Source: Paucibacter sp. KCTC 42545 (GTDB lineage Bacteria > Pseudomonadota > Gammaproteobacteria > Burkholderiales > Burkholderiaceae_C). From it: 64,000 nucleotides of DNA. This document shows, piece after piece, positions 1-9,653 of this stretch (its first letter is position 1; each line of letters begins with the position of its first letter). The translations under genes were made by a program, and so were the position numbers. The notes below the pieces were generated by a model. That model did not search any database. It worked only from the letters and a program-made list of their open reading frames with translations, and was not told the DNA's origin. Location: the NCBI RefSeq assembly GCF_001477625.1, contig NZ_CP013692.1, forward strand, positions 2,852,001 through 2,916,000, given 5' to 3'.

Positions 1-1039
1 AGGCCAAGCCCTCACGCGCCAGCGCTTGCGGCGTACACGCGTCTTGAATCAGCTCGGGCACCAAAAATTCGCGCGCCAGTACATTCGGCAGGCCCACCCA
101 GGGCTGGTAGTTCTTGCCTTGCATGCGCCACCAGTTCAGCCAATGCATGCGGTAGGCAATCACCATCGGGCGCTTGAACAAGGCCGCTTCCAACGTGGCG
201 GTTCCGCTGGCCACCAGCGTCACGTCGCAGGCCGCTAAGGCTTCGTGCGAGCGACCGTCGAGCAACTGCAAATTGAGCCTAGGCGCCAAGCGCGTCACCA
301 GCGGCTCGATCAGCGGACGCAAGCCCGGTGCCACCGGCATCACAAATCGCAAGTCAGCCCGGGACTGCTGCATCAGCAGCGCGGCCTGCAAAAAGGGCTC
401 GGCGATGTAGCGAATCTCGCTGCGCCGGCTGCCCGGCAATAGCGCCACCACGGTATCCGTCTCGCTCAAACCCAGCGCGGCACGGCTCTGCGCCTTGGGC
501 GGCTCCAGCGGGATCGCATCGGCCAGTGGATGGCCCACATAGGTGGCGGCGATGCCATGCTTGTGAAGCAACTCGGGCTCGAAGGGGAACAGGCACAGCA
601 CATGGTCGGCCGAACGTTTGATCTTCTCGACCCGCTCGGCACGCCAGGCCCAAATCGAGGGGCAAACGAAATGAATCGTCTTGATGCCGCCTTCGCGCAG
701 GCGCTGTTCCAGGCCGAAATTGAAATCGGGGGCGTCGATGCCGATGAAAGCAGCCGGCCGCTCGGGGCCGGCTAACAAGCGATTGCCCAGCTGACGGCGA
801 ATCGACAGCAGCTCGCGCAGATTCAGCAGCGCATCCACATAGCCAAAAATGCTCAGCTTGCTGTGCGGCCACCAGGCCTCAAAGCCCTGTTCGGCCATAC
901 GTGGGCCGCCGATGCCTTGCGAGCGCAGCACGGGCCAGCGCGCGCGCAAGCCAGCCAGCATCATGCCGGCCAGCAGATCGCCGGAGGCCTCGCCGGCCAC
1001 CATGCCAATGGACAGGGCCCGAGGCGAAAGTTCTGTCAT
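1..1039 (-). CDS. lpxB: Lipid-A-disaccharide synthase LpxB (3' end beyond the window)
   Basis: LpxB is the glycosyltransferase that joins UDP-2,3-diacylglucosamine to lipid X, giving the lipid A disaccharide at the inner membrane. About 346 codons are visible from the ATG at 1039; the family is usually 380-395 residues, so only the C-terminus is missing. The N-terminal glycine-rich motif VAGEASGDLLAG lies near residues 14-25, a WAWRAERVEKIK stretch near 130, and LPGSRRSEI near 200, all hallmarks of the family. It starts 7 bases after the lpxA stop, as last visible gene of the envelope cluster. Truncation here is by the window edge, not a mutation. Confidence 0.95.
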   Translation of the reverse strand, partial: MTELSPRALSIGMVAGEASGDLLAGMMLAGLRARWPVLRSQGIGGPRMAEQGFEAWWPHSKLSIFGYVDALLNLRELLSIRRQLGNRLLAGPERPAAFIGIDAPDFNFGLEQRLREGGIKTIHFVCPSIWAWRAERVEKIKRSADHVLCLFPFEPELLHKHGIAATYVGHPLADAIPLEPPKAQSRAALGLSETDTVVALLPGSRRSEIRYIAEPFLQAALLMQQSRADLRFVMPVAPGLRPLIEPLVTRLAPRLNLQLLDGRSHEALAACDVTLVASGTATLEAALFKRPMVIAYRMHWLNWWRMQGKNYQPWVGLPNVLAREFLVPELIQDACTPQALAREGLA

Positions 1040-1046
1040 GACTGCT

Positions 1047-1829
1047 TTAGCGCACGATGCCGCGCGTGGCGGCGGCGAGGAAGTTGAGCATCAAGTCCAC
1101 ATCCTCGTCAGCGCCCTGCCCGCGCAGCTCGGCAATGGCTTGCTGCGACTGCTCCAGTGTCAGCGAGGAGCGGTACAGGCGTTTGTGGATCTGCTTGATC
1201 ACCGCAATGCGCTCGGCCGAGAAGCCGCGTCGCTTCAGCCCCACCGCATTGACGGCACGCGCCGCCAGCGGGTTGCCGTCCACTGTCATGAAGGGCGGCA
1301 CGTCTTGCGCCACATGGCCTTGGAAGCCAACCATGGCATGCGCGCCGATCTTGACGAACTGGTGCACGCCGGACAGGCCGCCGATGGTGGCCCAATCGCC
1401 CACATGCACATGGCCCGCCAGCGTGGCGTTATTGGCCAGCACGATGTGGCTGCCCAGGCGCACATCGTGAGCGATGTGGACGTAAGCCATCAAGAGGTTG
1501 TCGCTACCCAGGCGGGTCACGCCCTCGTCTTGCGCCGTTCCCAGATTGATGGTGCAGAACTCCCGGAAGGTGTTGCGATCGCCAATCACCAGCTCGGTCG
1601 GCTCACCCGCGTATTTCATGTCCTGCGGCACGGCGCCGATGGAATTGAACTGGAAGATTTTGTTGCACGCGCCGATAGAGGTACGGCCTTCGATCACGCA
1701 ATGCGGGCCCACCACCGTGCCAGCGCCGATGCGCACATGCGGGCCGATCAGCGTGTAGGCACCCACCGCGACCGAGCTATCCAGCTGCGCGGCGGGGTCG
1801 ATGATGGCGGTCGGGTGAATCAAGCTCAT
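1047..1829 (-). CDS. lpxA: Acyl-[ACP]-UDP-N-acetylglucosamine O-acyltransferase LpxA
   Basis: LpxA catalyses the first step of lipid A synthesis, moving a 3-hydroxyacyl chain from ACP to UDP-GlcNAc in the cytoplasm. The 260 residues match the family length (262 in E. coli). The first two thirds is a left-handed beta helix of hexapeptide repeats ([32 protein letters not shown]). The HIAHD motif at residues 118-122 holds the catalytic histidine equivalent (H121). A helical C-terminal domain follows. It lies between fabZ (14-base gap) and lpxB, so substrate acyl-ACP supply and use are encoded together. Confidence 0.97.
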   Translation of the reverse strand: MSLIHPTAIIDPAAQLDSSVAVGAYTLIGPHVRIGAGTVVGPHCVIEGRTSIGACNKIFQFNSIGAVPQDMKYAGEPTELVIGDRNTFREFCTINLGTAQDEGVTRLGSDNLLMAYVHIAHDVRLGSHIVLANNATLAGHVHVGDWATIGGLSGVHQFVKIGAHAMVGFQGHVAQDVPPFMTVDGNPLAARAVNAVGLKRRGFSAERIAVIKQIHKRLYRSSLTLEQSQQAIAELRGQGADEDVDLMLNFLAAATRGIVR

Positions 1830-1843
1830 GGGCCCAGCACCTT

Positions 1844-2293
1844 TCAGAGGGCGTCGATCTTGCGCATGGTGCAGATCAGCTGCGCTTCCGCCGCCAGGGC
1901 TTCGCCCACAAAGGCCTTGCCGGTGAATTTGAAGATGCCGGCCTTGGCGCGATCCAGCGTCACTTCCAGACGCAACTGGTCACCGGGCTCCACAGGCCGC
2001 TTGAAGCGGGCGTTATCGATGCCGGCGAAGTACACGACCGTGCTGTCATCCAGCTTGATGTCCGAGCTTTCCAGCGCCAGCAAGGTGGCCACTTGCGCCA
2101 TGGATTCGAGAATCAACACACCCGGCATGACCGGGCGATGCGGAAAATGGCCAACGAAATAAGGCTCGTTGATGCTGACGTTCTTGATCGCCAGAATGCG
2201 CTTACCGGCTTCAACCTCCAGCACACGGTCCACCAGCAAAAGCGGGTAGCGGTGGGGGAGTTTCTTGAGGATGCTGTGGATGTCCATGGTCAT
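1844..2293 (-). CDS. fabZ: 3-hydroxyacyl-[ACP] dehydratase FabZ
   Basis: FabZ dehydrates 3-hydroxyacyl-ACP in fatty acid elongation and competes with LpxA/LpxD for that substrate. The 149-residue hot-dog-fold protein shows [16 protein letters not shown] with the catalytic His at residue 49 and the paired Glu at 63 in LILESMAQ. I chose the ATG at 2293 because it overlaps the lpxD stop as ATGA; an ATG at 2287 would give 147 residues. The frame stays open further upstream inside lpxD, but that stretch has no FabZ-like residues. Neighbours lpxD and lpxA tie it to lipid A synthesis. Confidence 0.96.
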   Translation of the reverse strand: MTMDIHSILKKLPHRYPLLLVDRVLEVEAGKRILAIKNVSINEPYFVGHFPHRPVMPGVLILESMAQVATLLALESSDIKLDDSTVVYFAGIDNARFKRPVEPGDQLRLEVTLDRAKAGIFKFTGKAFVGEALAAEAQLICTMRKIDAL

Positions 2294-3372
2294 GTGTTCT
2301 TTTTCTCTAGCTCGCGCAAACGGGTGCGCAAGGCATGCAATTGTCTCAGGGTGGCAGCGTTCTTCTCCCAGCTGGCATTTTCCTCGAAGGGATAGGCGCC
2401 GCTGTAGAGCCCGGGCTTGCTGATGCTGCGGCTGATCAGGGTGGCGGCCGACACATGCACATGGTCGGCCAAGCTCAGATGGCCAACGATATTGGCCGCG
2501 CCGGCAATGGTGCAAAAGGCGCCGATCTTGGTGCTGCCCGCAATCGCGGTGCAGCCAGCAATCGCAGTATGCCGCCCGATGTGCACGTTATGGGCAATCT
2601 GAATCTGGTTGTCGAGCTTGACGCCGTCTTCCAGCACCGTGTCGGCCAGGGCGCCGCGGTCAATGCAGGTGTTGGCGCCGATCTCCACATCGTCGCCAAT
2701 GCGCACATTGCCGAGTTGCTCGATCTTGACCCAACCAGAAGCATCACCGGCCTTGAAATTGGGCGCAAAGCCAAAGCCGTCGGCGCCGATCACAACGCCG
2801 CTGTGCACGATGCCGCGCGCGCCAATCTGGCAGCCAAAACCCACGGTGACGCTGGCACTCAAGCGTGTGCCGGCACCGATGCGAGCGCCCTGCCCGATCA
2901 CGCAATGGGGGCCGATTCGCGCGCCCTCACCAATCTCCACCTCTGCCTCAATCACCGCCAGCGGGCCGATGTCGACACCTGCGCCCAAACGGGCCGAGGG
3001 GTCGATCACCGCGCTGGGGTGCACCCGCGCAGGCGCTTGGGGGCGCGTGCGGGCGGCCCACCACTGGGTCAGGCGCGCGAAGTAGAGGTAAGGGTCGGGC
3101 GTGACGATGGCGGCCGAAATGGCGACACCGGTATCAGCACCACGGGCGGTAGCCGACTCAGCAAAAGCCGGCGCCACGATCACGCAAGCCGCTTGCGTTT
3201 GCGCCAGTTGCGCTTGGTACTTGGGGTTGGCCAGAAAGCTGATGGACTGGCCATCGGCTTCGTCCAGCGGCGCGATACGCGCGATGGGCGTTTGCGCCTC
3301 ACCAAGAAGATCGCCGCCCAAGGCGGCGATCAGATCAGCCAGGTGAACCGTGGTGGCCACCGGCGAAATCAC
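2290..3372 (-). CDS. lpxD: UDP-3-O-acylglucosamine N-acyltransferase LpxD
   Basis: LpxD adds the second 3-hydroxyacyl chain, at the amino group, in the third step of lipid A synthesis. The 360-residue protein has an N-terminal uridine-binding domain ([13 protein letters not shown]), then a long run of hexapeptide repeats from about residue 115 to 310 ([20 protein letters not shown] and onward) with IAHNVHIG near the catalytic histidine region, and a C-terminal helix. The start codon is GTG at 3372, overlapping the skp stop by four bases (GTGA), which supports translational coupling. Length and order fit the family. Confidence 0.96.
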   Translation of the reverse strand: MISPVATTVHLADLIAALGGDLLGEAQTPIARIAPLDEADGQSISFLANPKYQAQLAQTQAACVIVAPAFAESATARGADTGVAISAAIVTPDPYLYFARLTQWWAARTRPQAPARVHPSAVIDPSARLGAGVDIGPLAVIEAEVEIGEGARIGPHCVIGQGARIGAGTRLSASVTVGFGCQIGARGIVHSGVVIGADGFGFAPNFKAGDASGWVKIEQLGNVRIGDDVEIGANTCIDRGALADTVLEDGVKLDNQIQIAHNVHIGRHTAIAGCTAIAGSTKIGAFCTIAGAANIVGHLSLADHVHVSAATLISRSISKPGLYSGAYPFEENASWEKNAATLRQLHALRTRLRELEKKNT

Positions 3373-3890
3373 TTTTGCGCGTTGAGCGCGTCGATCACCT
3401 TCTTGGTGATGTCCACACGCGGGCTGAACATGATGGCGTCTTGCACGATCAGGTCGTACTTCTCGGCGTCGAAGATTTGCTTGATCACCTTGTTGGCACG
3501 ATCAACCATCACCGACATTTCTTCGTTCTTGCGCTGGGTCAGGTCTTCTTGCCACTCGCGGCGCTTGCGCTGCAGTTCGCGGTCGGTCTCGACCAGATCG
3601 CGTTGGCGGCGGGTGCGCTCGGCTTCGCTCAGGGTCGGGGCATCTTTCTCAAGCTTCTCGGCGGCGCCGCGCAGCTTTTGTTCGGTGTCCTTCAGATCCT
3701 TCTCGCGCTTGCCGAATTCGGCTTCCAGCTTGCTAGCCGCAGCCTTGCCGATATTGGCTTCGCGCATCACGCGGTCGCTGTTCACATAGCCGATCTTGAG
3801 TTCCTGGGCCTGTGCAGCAGACACACCGGACAAGGCCGACACCGACAACATGGCGGACAGTGCCACCGCTTTCAAAGACAAGCTTTTCAT
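3369..3890 (-). CDS. skp: Periplasmic chaperone Skp/OmpH family
   Basis: Skp-type chaperones hold unfolded outer-membrane proteins in the periplasm and deliver them to the BAM complex. The 173-residue product has a signal peptide (hydrophobic stretch [17 protein letters not shown], likely cleavage after AQA near residue 28). It is followed by a highly charged helical region of Glu/Lys/Arg-rich heptads from about 55 to 130, matching the tentacle coiled coil of the family. The start ATG shares one base with the bamA stop. Position directly after bamA is the usual arrangement. Confidence 0.93.
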   Translation of the reverse strand: MKSLSLKAVALSAMLSVSALSGVSAAQAQELKIGYVNSDRVMREANIGKAAASKLEAEFGKREKDLKDTEQKLRGAAEKLEKDAPTLSEAERTRRQRDLVETDRELQRKRREWQEDLTQRKNEEMSVMVDRANKVIKQIFDAEKYDLIVQDAIMFSPRVDITKKVIDALNAQK

Positions 3891-6205
3891 CAGAATGCAT
3901 TCCCGATCTGGAATTGGAATTTCTCGATTCTATCTGTGGGTTTCTTGCGCATTGGCGAGCCATAGCTCAAACGCAGGGGGCCCATTGGCGAAATCCAGCT
4001 CAAGCCCACACCTGCGGAGGAGCGGAATGAGTCGAAGTCCACCTTCTCTTGCGGACCCCAGACATTGCCGGCGTCCACGAAACCAAAGAATCGGAAGGTT
4101 TTGTCATTGCCGCCGCCGGGCACCGGCAGGTAAAGCTCGGCATTGATGTTGATGCGGCGATTGCCACCGGAGTAAGAGCCGGTCACGTCCACCGGGCCCA
4201 GCGAGCCCGCCTCGAACACCCGCACCGAACCCAGGCCACCGGCGTAGAAGTTCTTAAAGATGGGGTAAGGCTTGCCGGCCAAGCCCTGGCCCCAGCCGAT
4301 TTCGCTGTTCAGGCCCAGGGTGATCTTGTTGGTGATCGGGATGTATTCCTGATACTGCACATTGGCGCGGCCGTACTGCGCATCACCAAAAGTGCTCAGT
4401 TCCAGGTTGACCCGGGCGAAGCGGCCGACCGTGGGCGAGATGATGCTGTCGCGGTTGTCGCGGGCCCAGCCGATGGTGAAGGGCCACTCCGAGCTGTCCT
4501 TGCCGAACTGGCGGCCGTACAGCAAATAGCTATTGGGCAGACCGGCCGTCGTGCTCATGCGGGTACGGGCATAGCCGAAGCCGAAGAACACGGTGTCGAT
4601 TTCCGAGAAGGGCACACCGAAGCGAATCGAGCCGCCGTGGGTGATCAGCTCGTACTGCTCGCCCAAGGTGTTGATCGGCTTTTGGGTCCGATAGAACACG
4701 TCGAAGGAGCGCGAGATGCCGTCCACCGTGAAGTAGGGATCGGTCTCGCTGATCACCAGCGCGCGGCCGGTCGATGCGGTATTGACTTGGATGCCCAGGG
4801 AATGGCCGGAACCGAAAATATTGTCCTGCTGGATCGAGCCGGTCAGCGACAGCTTTTGCTGGCTGGAGTAACCCGCGCCGACCATGATGTTGCCAGTGGG
4901 GCGCTCCACCACGGTCAGCAACACGTCCACTTGGTCTTGGGTGCCGGGCACTTCCTGGGTGTCGATGGTCACTTCACCTTGCTTGAAGTAGCCCAGACGC
5001 TCAACCCGGTCTTTCGAAGCCTTGATGCGCTGGCCGTCGTACCAGGCCGATTCGAACTGGCGGAATTCGCGGCGGATCACTTCGTCCCGCGTGCGGGTGT
5101 TGCCGCCGATGATGACCTTGCGCACATAAACGCGGCGCGCCGGGTCACCGGTGAAGGTAACCACGACCTGGCCGGTCGCCTTGTCGATTTCGGGCCGGCT
5201 GTCGACCCGCGCAAAGGCGTAGCCGAAAGTGCCGTAGTAATCGCTGAACAAGCGTGTGGTCTGAGCCACGGCCTCGCCTTGATAGGGCTGGCCGGGCTTG
5301 AGCTGAATCAGGCGCTTGAAGTCTTCCTCGCGGCCCAGGAACTCACCTTCGAGCTTGACGGCCGTGACGGTATAGGGCTGACCCTCATTGACCGTGATGG
5401 CCACGCTGATGCTTTGCTTGTCCGGCGAAATCGTCACCTGGGTGGAGGTGACGGCGAACTCCAAATAGCCGCGATTCAGGTAGTAGGAGCGCAGCGTTTC
5501 CAAGTCAGCATTGAGCTTGGAGCGCGAGTAGCGGTCGGTCTTGGTGTACCAAGTCAGCCAGCCCGAGGTGGTCTGCTCCATCAGGCCCAGCAGCGTGCTC
5601 TCGGAGAACACCTTGGAGCCGAGGATGCGCACCTCACCGATCTTGGCGGGCTCGCCCTCGGTCACAGCGAAGCTGACGTTGACGCGGTTGCGCTCCAGCG
5701 GCGTGATCGTGGTCGTGACCTCGGCGCCATACAAGCTGCGCGTCAGGTACTGGCGCTTCAACTCTTGCTCGGCGCGGTCGGCCAGGGCCTTGTCGAAGGG
5801 CTTGCCCTCGCCAATGCCCACGTCTTTGAGCGACTTGGTCAGCGCCTCGGTGTCGAACTCTTTCAGGCCGACAAAGCTGACGTTGGCAATGATGGGACGC
5901 TCTTCAATGATGACCACAGCGGAGCTGCCGTCGATATTGATGCGCACATCTTTGAACAAGCCAGTGGCAAACAAGGCGCGCAAGGCAGCCGCGCCCTTGT
6001 CGTCGTTGTAGGTGTCGCCAATCCGAAAGGGCAGCGACGCGAACACGGTACCGGGGTCGGTCCGATTCAGGCCCTCCACCCGGATGTCCTTGATGACGAA
6101 GGGATCCACCGCCCAGGCGGCGCCTGACTGCAGTGTGGCCACCAAGGCCAAAGTCAGGATCGAGGCGCGCTTGGGCGCACCTATTCTTCTTAGAAATGAG
6201 GACAT
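3890..6205 (-). CDS. bamA: Outer membrane protein assembly factor BamA
   Basis: BamA is the Omp85 barrel that inserts beta-barrel proteins into the outer membrane. From the ATG at 6205 it is 771 residues. A signal peptide spans about 1-32 (ends GAAWA before VDPFVIKDIRVEGL). A series of POTRA repeats covers roughly 33-430, and the C-terminal barrel ends in a phenylalanine (FQIGNAF), the classical outer-membrane signature. The frame continues 37 codons upstream into rseP, but ATG 6205 begins a proper signal peptide and lies 8 bases after the rseP stop. It is flanked by its chaperone skp and the sigma-E-pathway protease rseP. Confidence 0.97.
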   Translation of the reverse strand: MSSFLRRIGAPKRASILTLALVATLQSGAAWAVDPFVIKDIRVEGLNRTDPGTVFASLPFRIGDTYNDDKGAAALRALFATGLFKDVRINIDGSSAVVIIEERPIIANVSFVGLKEFDTEALTKSLKDVGIGEGKPFDKALADRAEQELKRQYLTRSLYGAEVTTTITPLERNRVNVSFAVTEGEPAKIGEVRILGSKVFSESTLLGLMEQTTSGWLTWYTKTDRYSRSKLNADLETLRSYYLNRGYLEFAVTSTQVTISPDKQSISVAITVNEGQPYTVTAVKLEGEFLGREEDFKRLIQLKPGQPYQGEAVAQTTRLFSDYYGTFGYAFARVDSRPEIDKATGQVVVTFTGDPARRVYVRKVIIGGNTRTRDEVIRREFRQFESAWYDGQRIKASKDRVERLGYFKQGEVTIDTQEVPGTQDQVDVLLTVVERPTGNIMVGAGYSSQQKLSLTGSIQQDNIFGSGHSLGIQVNTASTGRALVISETDPYFTVDGISRSFDVFYRTQKPINTLGEQYELITHGGSIRFGVPFSEIDTVFFGFGYARTRMSTTAGLPNSYLLYGRQFGKDSSEWPFTIGWARDNRDSIISPTVGRFARVNLELSTFGDAQYGRANVQYQEYIPITNKITLGLNSEIGWGQGLAGKPYPIFKNFYAGGLGSVRVFEAGSLGPVDVTGSYSGGNRRININAELYLPVPGGGNDKTFRFFGFVDAGNVWGPQEKVDFDSFRSSAGVGLSWISPMGPLRLSYGSPMRKKPTDRIEKFQFQIGNAF

Positions 6206-6213
6206 GCTTAGGA

Positions 6214-7581
6214 TCAATGCAGGCCCGCAAACCGGGCCACGTCGTTGGAAAGGGCTAAAGCCATCATCAGCATCAGGATCAACGCACCTGCGCGCTGCAG
6301 TTGCGTTTGCCACCACTCCGAGACGGGGCGGCCGCTCAAACCCTCGAAAAGATAATACATCAGGTGTCCACCATCGAGCATGGGCAACGGCAAGAGGTTC
6401 AAGACGCCGAGGCTCACACTCACCAGCGCGAGGAAGCCAAGGTACTGCGTCAAGCCCAGTTTGGCCGACTGTCCAGCGTACTCAGCAATGGTCAGCGGGC
6501 CGCTGAGATTCTTCAGAGACGCCTGCCCAATCAGCATGCGGCCGAACACCTTCAGGGTGGACCAGGACACTTCCCAGGTGCGCACGGCGCCGCGCGCCAG
6601 ACCGTCGAAAAAGCCGTAACGCAAATGCACCATTTGCGGCGCAGCACCCACCATGGCTTCGATGCGGCCGATCTTGCGCTCGCCCTCGACCACCACTTTC
6701 GGCGTCACTTCAATCTCGATGAACTGGCCGGCGCGCTCTACACGCCAAGCCTGAACATGCGGCTGGCCATCGGCCGAAGCGGCGCGAATCAGCGCCCGCA
6801 GGCTGGCGGCATCGGCCACCTGCAAGCTGTCCACAGCCAAGACCCGATCGCCCTCGCGCAAGCCCGCTTGTGCGGCCGCGCCGCCAGGGCTGATGCGACC
6901 CAAGACCGCTTCGCTGAAGGGCCCGCCCAAGCCCAGCTTGGCGGCCAAAGCGGCGTCCATCTCGGCGCCAGCCAAGGATTCGGTGTCCAGCAGCAACTCA
7001 CGCCGGCCATGGCCTTGGCCCGGGCTGACACTCAAATGCAGCTTCTGGCCATGGGCCACGGCGGTGGCGACTTGCTCGTGCAGGTCCAGCAAGGAGCTGA
7101 TGTCGCGCCAGTCCTGCCCATCCGTGGACACCGACTGCACCCAGTCCCCTGCCCGCACGCCCGCACGCTCGGCCAGCGAACCCGCCACCGGCGTGCCCAG
7201 CACGGCCTTAGGCACATCCATGCCGACCCAGTTGGCCGCACCAAACAAGGCAATCGCCAGCAGCAGATTGGCCAGCGGGCCGGCGGCAACAATCGCCACG
7301 CGTTGGCGCAGAGGTTTGTTATTGAAGGCCTGCGCGCGCAAACCGGCATCGACCGGCGCTTCGCGCTCGTCCAGCATGCGCACATAGCCGCCAAGCGGGA
7401 TGGCGCACAGCGTGAACTCGGTCGCATCGGGCGTGGCCTGGCGGCGCCAGATGACGCGGCCAAAGCCCACCGAGAAGCGCAAGACCTTCACCCCGCAGGC
7501 CTTGGCCACGCGGTAGTGACCGTACTCATGCACGACGATCAGAATCGCCAGCGTGACCAGAAAGGCCAACAAGGTACTCAT
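6214..7581 (-). CDS. rseP: Site-2 zinc metalloprotease RseP
   Basis: RseP is the inner-membrane zinc protease that cleaves anti-sigma-E RseA within the membrane and clears signal-peptide remnants. The 455-residue product carries the HEYGH zinc motif at residues 18-22 inside the first membrane segment, two PDZ-like domains in the middle (around 115-200 and 210-290), and the LDG motif near 402-404 that supplies the third zinc ligand. It starts inside the end of dxr (ATGA overlap) and precedes bamA, whose failure activates this pathway. Confidence 0.96.
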   Translation of the reverse strand: MSTLLAFLVTLAILIVVHEYGHYRVAKACGVKVLRFSVGFGRVIWRRQATPDATEFTLCAIPLGGYVRMLDEREAPVDAGLRAQAFNNKPLRQRVAIVAAGPLANLLLAIALFGAANWVGMDVPKAVLGTPVAGSLAERAGVRAGDWVQSVSTDGQDWRDISSLLDLHEQVATAVAHGQKLHLSVSPGQGHGRRELLLDTESLAGAEMDAALAAKLGLGGPFSEAVLGRISPGGAAAQAGLREGDRVLAVDSLQVADAASLRALIRAASADGQPHVQAWRVERAGQFIEIEVTPKVVVEGERKIGRIEAMVGAAPQMVHLRYGFFDGLARGAVRTWEVSWSTLKVFGRMLIGQASLKNLSGPLTIAEYAGQSAKLGLTQYLGFLALVSVSLGVLNLLPLPMLDGGHLMYYLFEGLSGRPVSEWWQTQLQRAGALILMLMMALALSNDVARFAGLH

Positions 7582-8777
7582 GCAGACAGCCCGGCGATCA
7601 AACCTTGCGCATGGCGGCGCGCACGCGCATCCAGGCCCAGCAAACCTTCAACGCTGGTCGACTCACCCGCCTCGGGCAGCAATTCGTCCAGGCATTGCAC
7701 ATTGACGCGGTGAATCTGGTCAAAGCGCAGGCGCTTGTTCAAGAAGGCCTCAACCGCCTCCTCGTTGGCGGCATTCAGCACCGCCGTCGAGCCCTCGGCC
7801 CCGCGCAGCGCGCGCCAAGACAGGAACAAGCCCGGGAAGCGCTTTTCATCGGCCTCCTCGAAGCTCAGCGCGCTGAGCTTGTCGAGTTCCAGGCGGCTCG
7901 CGCCGGCCTCGATGCGCTCTGGGAATGACAGGCCGTAGGCGATGGGCACGCGCATATCCGGCGTGCCCATCTGGGCCAGCACCGACATATCGCGGCACAC
8001 CACCATCGAATGCACGATGCTTTGCGGATGGATGATGACGCGGATCTGCTCGGGCGCCAGATTGAAAAGCCAACGCGCCTCGATCACTTCGAGCGCCTTG
8101 TTCATCATGGTGGCGGAGTCGACCGAAATCTTGCGGCCCATCACCCAGTTCGGGTGGGCACAGGCTTGCTCGGGCGTGATCTCGGCCAGCGTGGCCGGGT
8201 CGCGTTGCCGGAAGGGGCCGCCGGACGCCGTCAACACAATGTGATCAATGCGCTGCGCCCAGGTGGAGCGGTCCTCGGGCAGGCATTGGAAGATGGCTGA
8301 ATGCTCGCTGTCGATCGGCAGCAAGGTGGCACCACCTTCCGCCACCGCCTGCATGAACAAGGCCCCACCGACGACGATGGCCTCCTTATTGGCCAAGAGC
8401 AGGCGCTTGCCTGCACGCGCAGCCGCCAAGCAAGGGGCCAGGCCGGCGGCGCCGACGATGGCGCCCATCACCATGTCCACATCCGGGTGCGCAGCGATTT
8501 GGGCCAGGCTGTCGGCGCCGTCCAGCACCTCGGTGGCACTGCCTTGCTCGCGCAGCAGTTCGCGCAAACGCGCGGCGGGCACTCGCTCGGGCATGACGGC
8601 AAAGCGCGGCTGCCAGCGCAGGCATTGCGCCAGCAGGTCCTCGACCCGGCTCATGGCCGACAGCGCAAACACTTCATAACGCTCGGGGTGACGCGCCAAC
8701 ACGTCCAGGGTGTTGACGCCGATGGAGCCGGTGGAGCCCAGCACACAGATGCGCTGGATTCGGGAGATTGGGTTCAT
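7578..8777 (-). CDS. dxr: 1-deoxy-D-xylulose 5-phosphate reductoisomerase
   Basis: Dxr (IspC) converts DXP to 2-C-methyl-D-erythritol 4-phosphate with NADPH, the committed step of the MEP isoprenoid pathway. The 399-residue protein has the NADPH-binding GSTGSIG at residues 14-20, the LANKEAIV substrate/metal segment, and the IDSEHSAIFQCL motif typical of the family. It overlaps cdsA and rseP by four bases each. Together with uppS nearby and ispG at 31790-33085 it supplies undecaprenyl carrier and quinone precursors. Confidence 0.97.
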   Translation of the reverse strand: MNPISRIQRICVLGSTGSIGVNTLDVLARHPERYEVFALSAMSRVEDLLAQCLRWQPRFAVMPERVPAARLRELLREQGSATEVLDGADSLAQIAAHPDVDMVMGAIVGAAGLAPCLAAARAGKRLLLANKEAIVVGGALFMQAVAEGGATLLPIDSEHSAIFQCLPEDRSTWAQRIDHIVLTASGGPFRQRDPATLAEITPEQACAHPNWVMGRKISVDSATMMNKALEVIEARWLFNLAPEQIRVIIHPQSIVHSMVVCRDMSVLAQMGTPDMRVPIAYGLSFPERIEAGASRLELDKLSALSFEEADEKRFPGLFLSWRALRGAEGSTAVLNAANEEAVEAFLNKRLRFDQIHRVNVQCLDELLPEAGESTSVEGLLGLDARARRHAQGLIAGLSA

Positions 8778-9634
8778 GTGATGATCAAGCTCAAACTACT
8801 CAGTGCCATGGCCAGCGGAAACACCGGCAGCAAGGCGTCCACACGATCAAGCACGCCACCATGGCCGGGCAGCAGACGGCTGCTGTCCTTGGCGCCCACG
8901 GCGCGCTTGATCAGGGATTCAAACAAATCACCCACCACGCTCACGGCACTGAGCACCAGCAAGCTCAGCAAGCTGACGACCCAGCCCTGACGGGCCAGCA
9001 ATTGGTAGAGGCTGGGTGAGTCCACGGTGAACTGCACCTCGATGACGTGCACCCACACAAAGGCCAGGATCAAGACGCCGATCATGCCGGACCATACGCC
9101 TTCCCAGCTCTTGCCGGGGCTGATCGAGGGCGCCAGTTTGCGGCGGCCAAAGCTGCGGCCACCGAAATAGGCGGCCACATCGGCCATCCACACCAGGCAG
9201 AAAACAGACAAGAGGAAATTGATGCCGATGGCCTTGGCCTGCACCATGGCCATCCAGGCCGCCCACAGCGCCAGGGCGCCCAGGACCAGGCGCAGGGCAT
9301 GTGAGGCATGGGGCCAAGCCGTAGGCCCGCCACGCAAGGCGAATGCGCCGCCCATGACCCAGATCGAACTGGCCAGCCACCAGCACCAGATCGGTGGCGG
9401 CTCCAGCCCCAAGCCAGCCAGGGTGGCGGCACAGGCCGCAGCCACCGCGCCGCCGAAAGCCAACGGTAGCAGCCGCGACTCACCGGCGCGGGCATTCAAG
9501 CGGGCCCATTCCCAGCCCGCAGCGGCGATGAGGATCAGGGTCAGAACAGCAAAAGGCCAGCTGGATGCCGCAAACACGGCAGGCAACAAAACGGCCAACA
9601 GCACGAGGGCCGTGATGATGCGTTGCTTCAGCAT
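8774..9634 (-). CDS. cdsA: Phosphatidate cytidylyltransferase CdsA
   Basis: CdsA makes CDP-diacylglycerol from phosphatidate and CTP, the branch point to all bacterial phospholipids. The start at 9634 gives 286 residues beginning MLKQRIITAL, with multiple hydrophobic segments typical of this polytopic enzyme. The C-terminal signature region includes GRRKLAPSISPGKSWEG and SVVGDLFESLIKR, with conserved Ser, Lys and Asp residues. The open frame continues upstream into uppS, but only this Met gives the family-like N-terminus. The gap to uppS is 19 bases and the end overlaps dxr. Confidence 0.95.
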   Translation of the reverse strand: MLKQRIITALVLLAVLLPAVFAASSWPFAVLTLILIAAAGWEWARLNARAGESRLLPLAFGGAVAAACAATLAGLGLEPPPIWCWWLASSIWVMGGAFALRGGPTAWPHASHALRLVLGALALWAAWMAMVQAKAIGINFLLSVFCLVWMADVAAYFGGRSFGRRKLAPSISPGKSWEGVWSGMIGVLILAFVWVHVIEVQFTVDSPSLYQLLARQGWVVSLLSLLVLSAVSVVGDLFESLIKRAVGAKDSSRLLPGHGGVLDRVDALLPVFPLAMALSSLSLIIT

Positions 9635-9653
9635 TGAGGCCTTTGAGTAAAGT

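Noticed and set aside
2294..2515. Upstream in-frame extension of fabZ
   Set aside because: The extra 74 codons overlap lpxD and lack FabZ similarity; ATG 2293 with ATGA overlap is the natural start.
4049..6127. A 692-residue open frame antisense to bamA
   Set aside because: Same GC-skew shadow effect; bamA is unambiguous on the minus strand.
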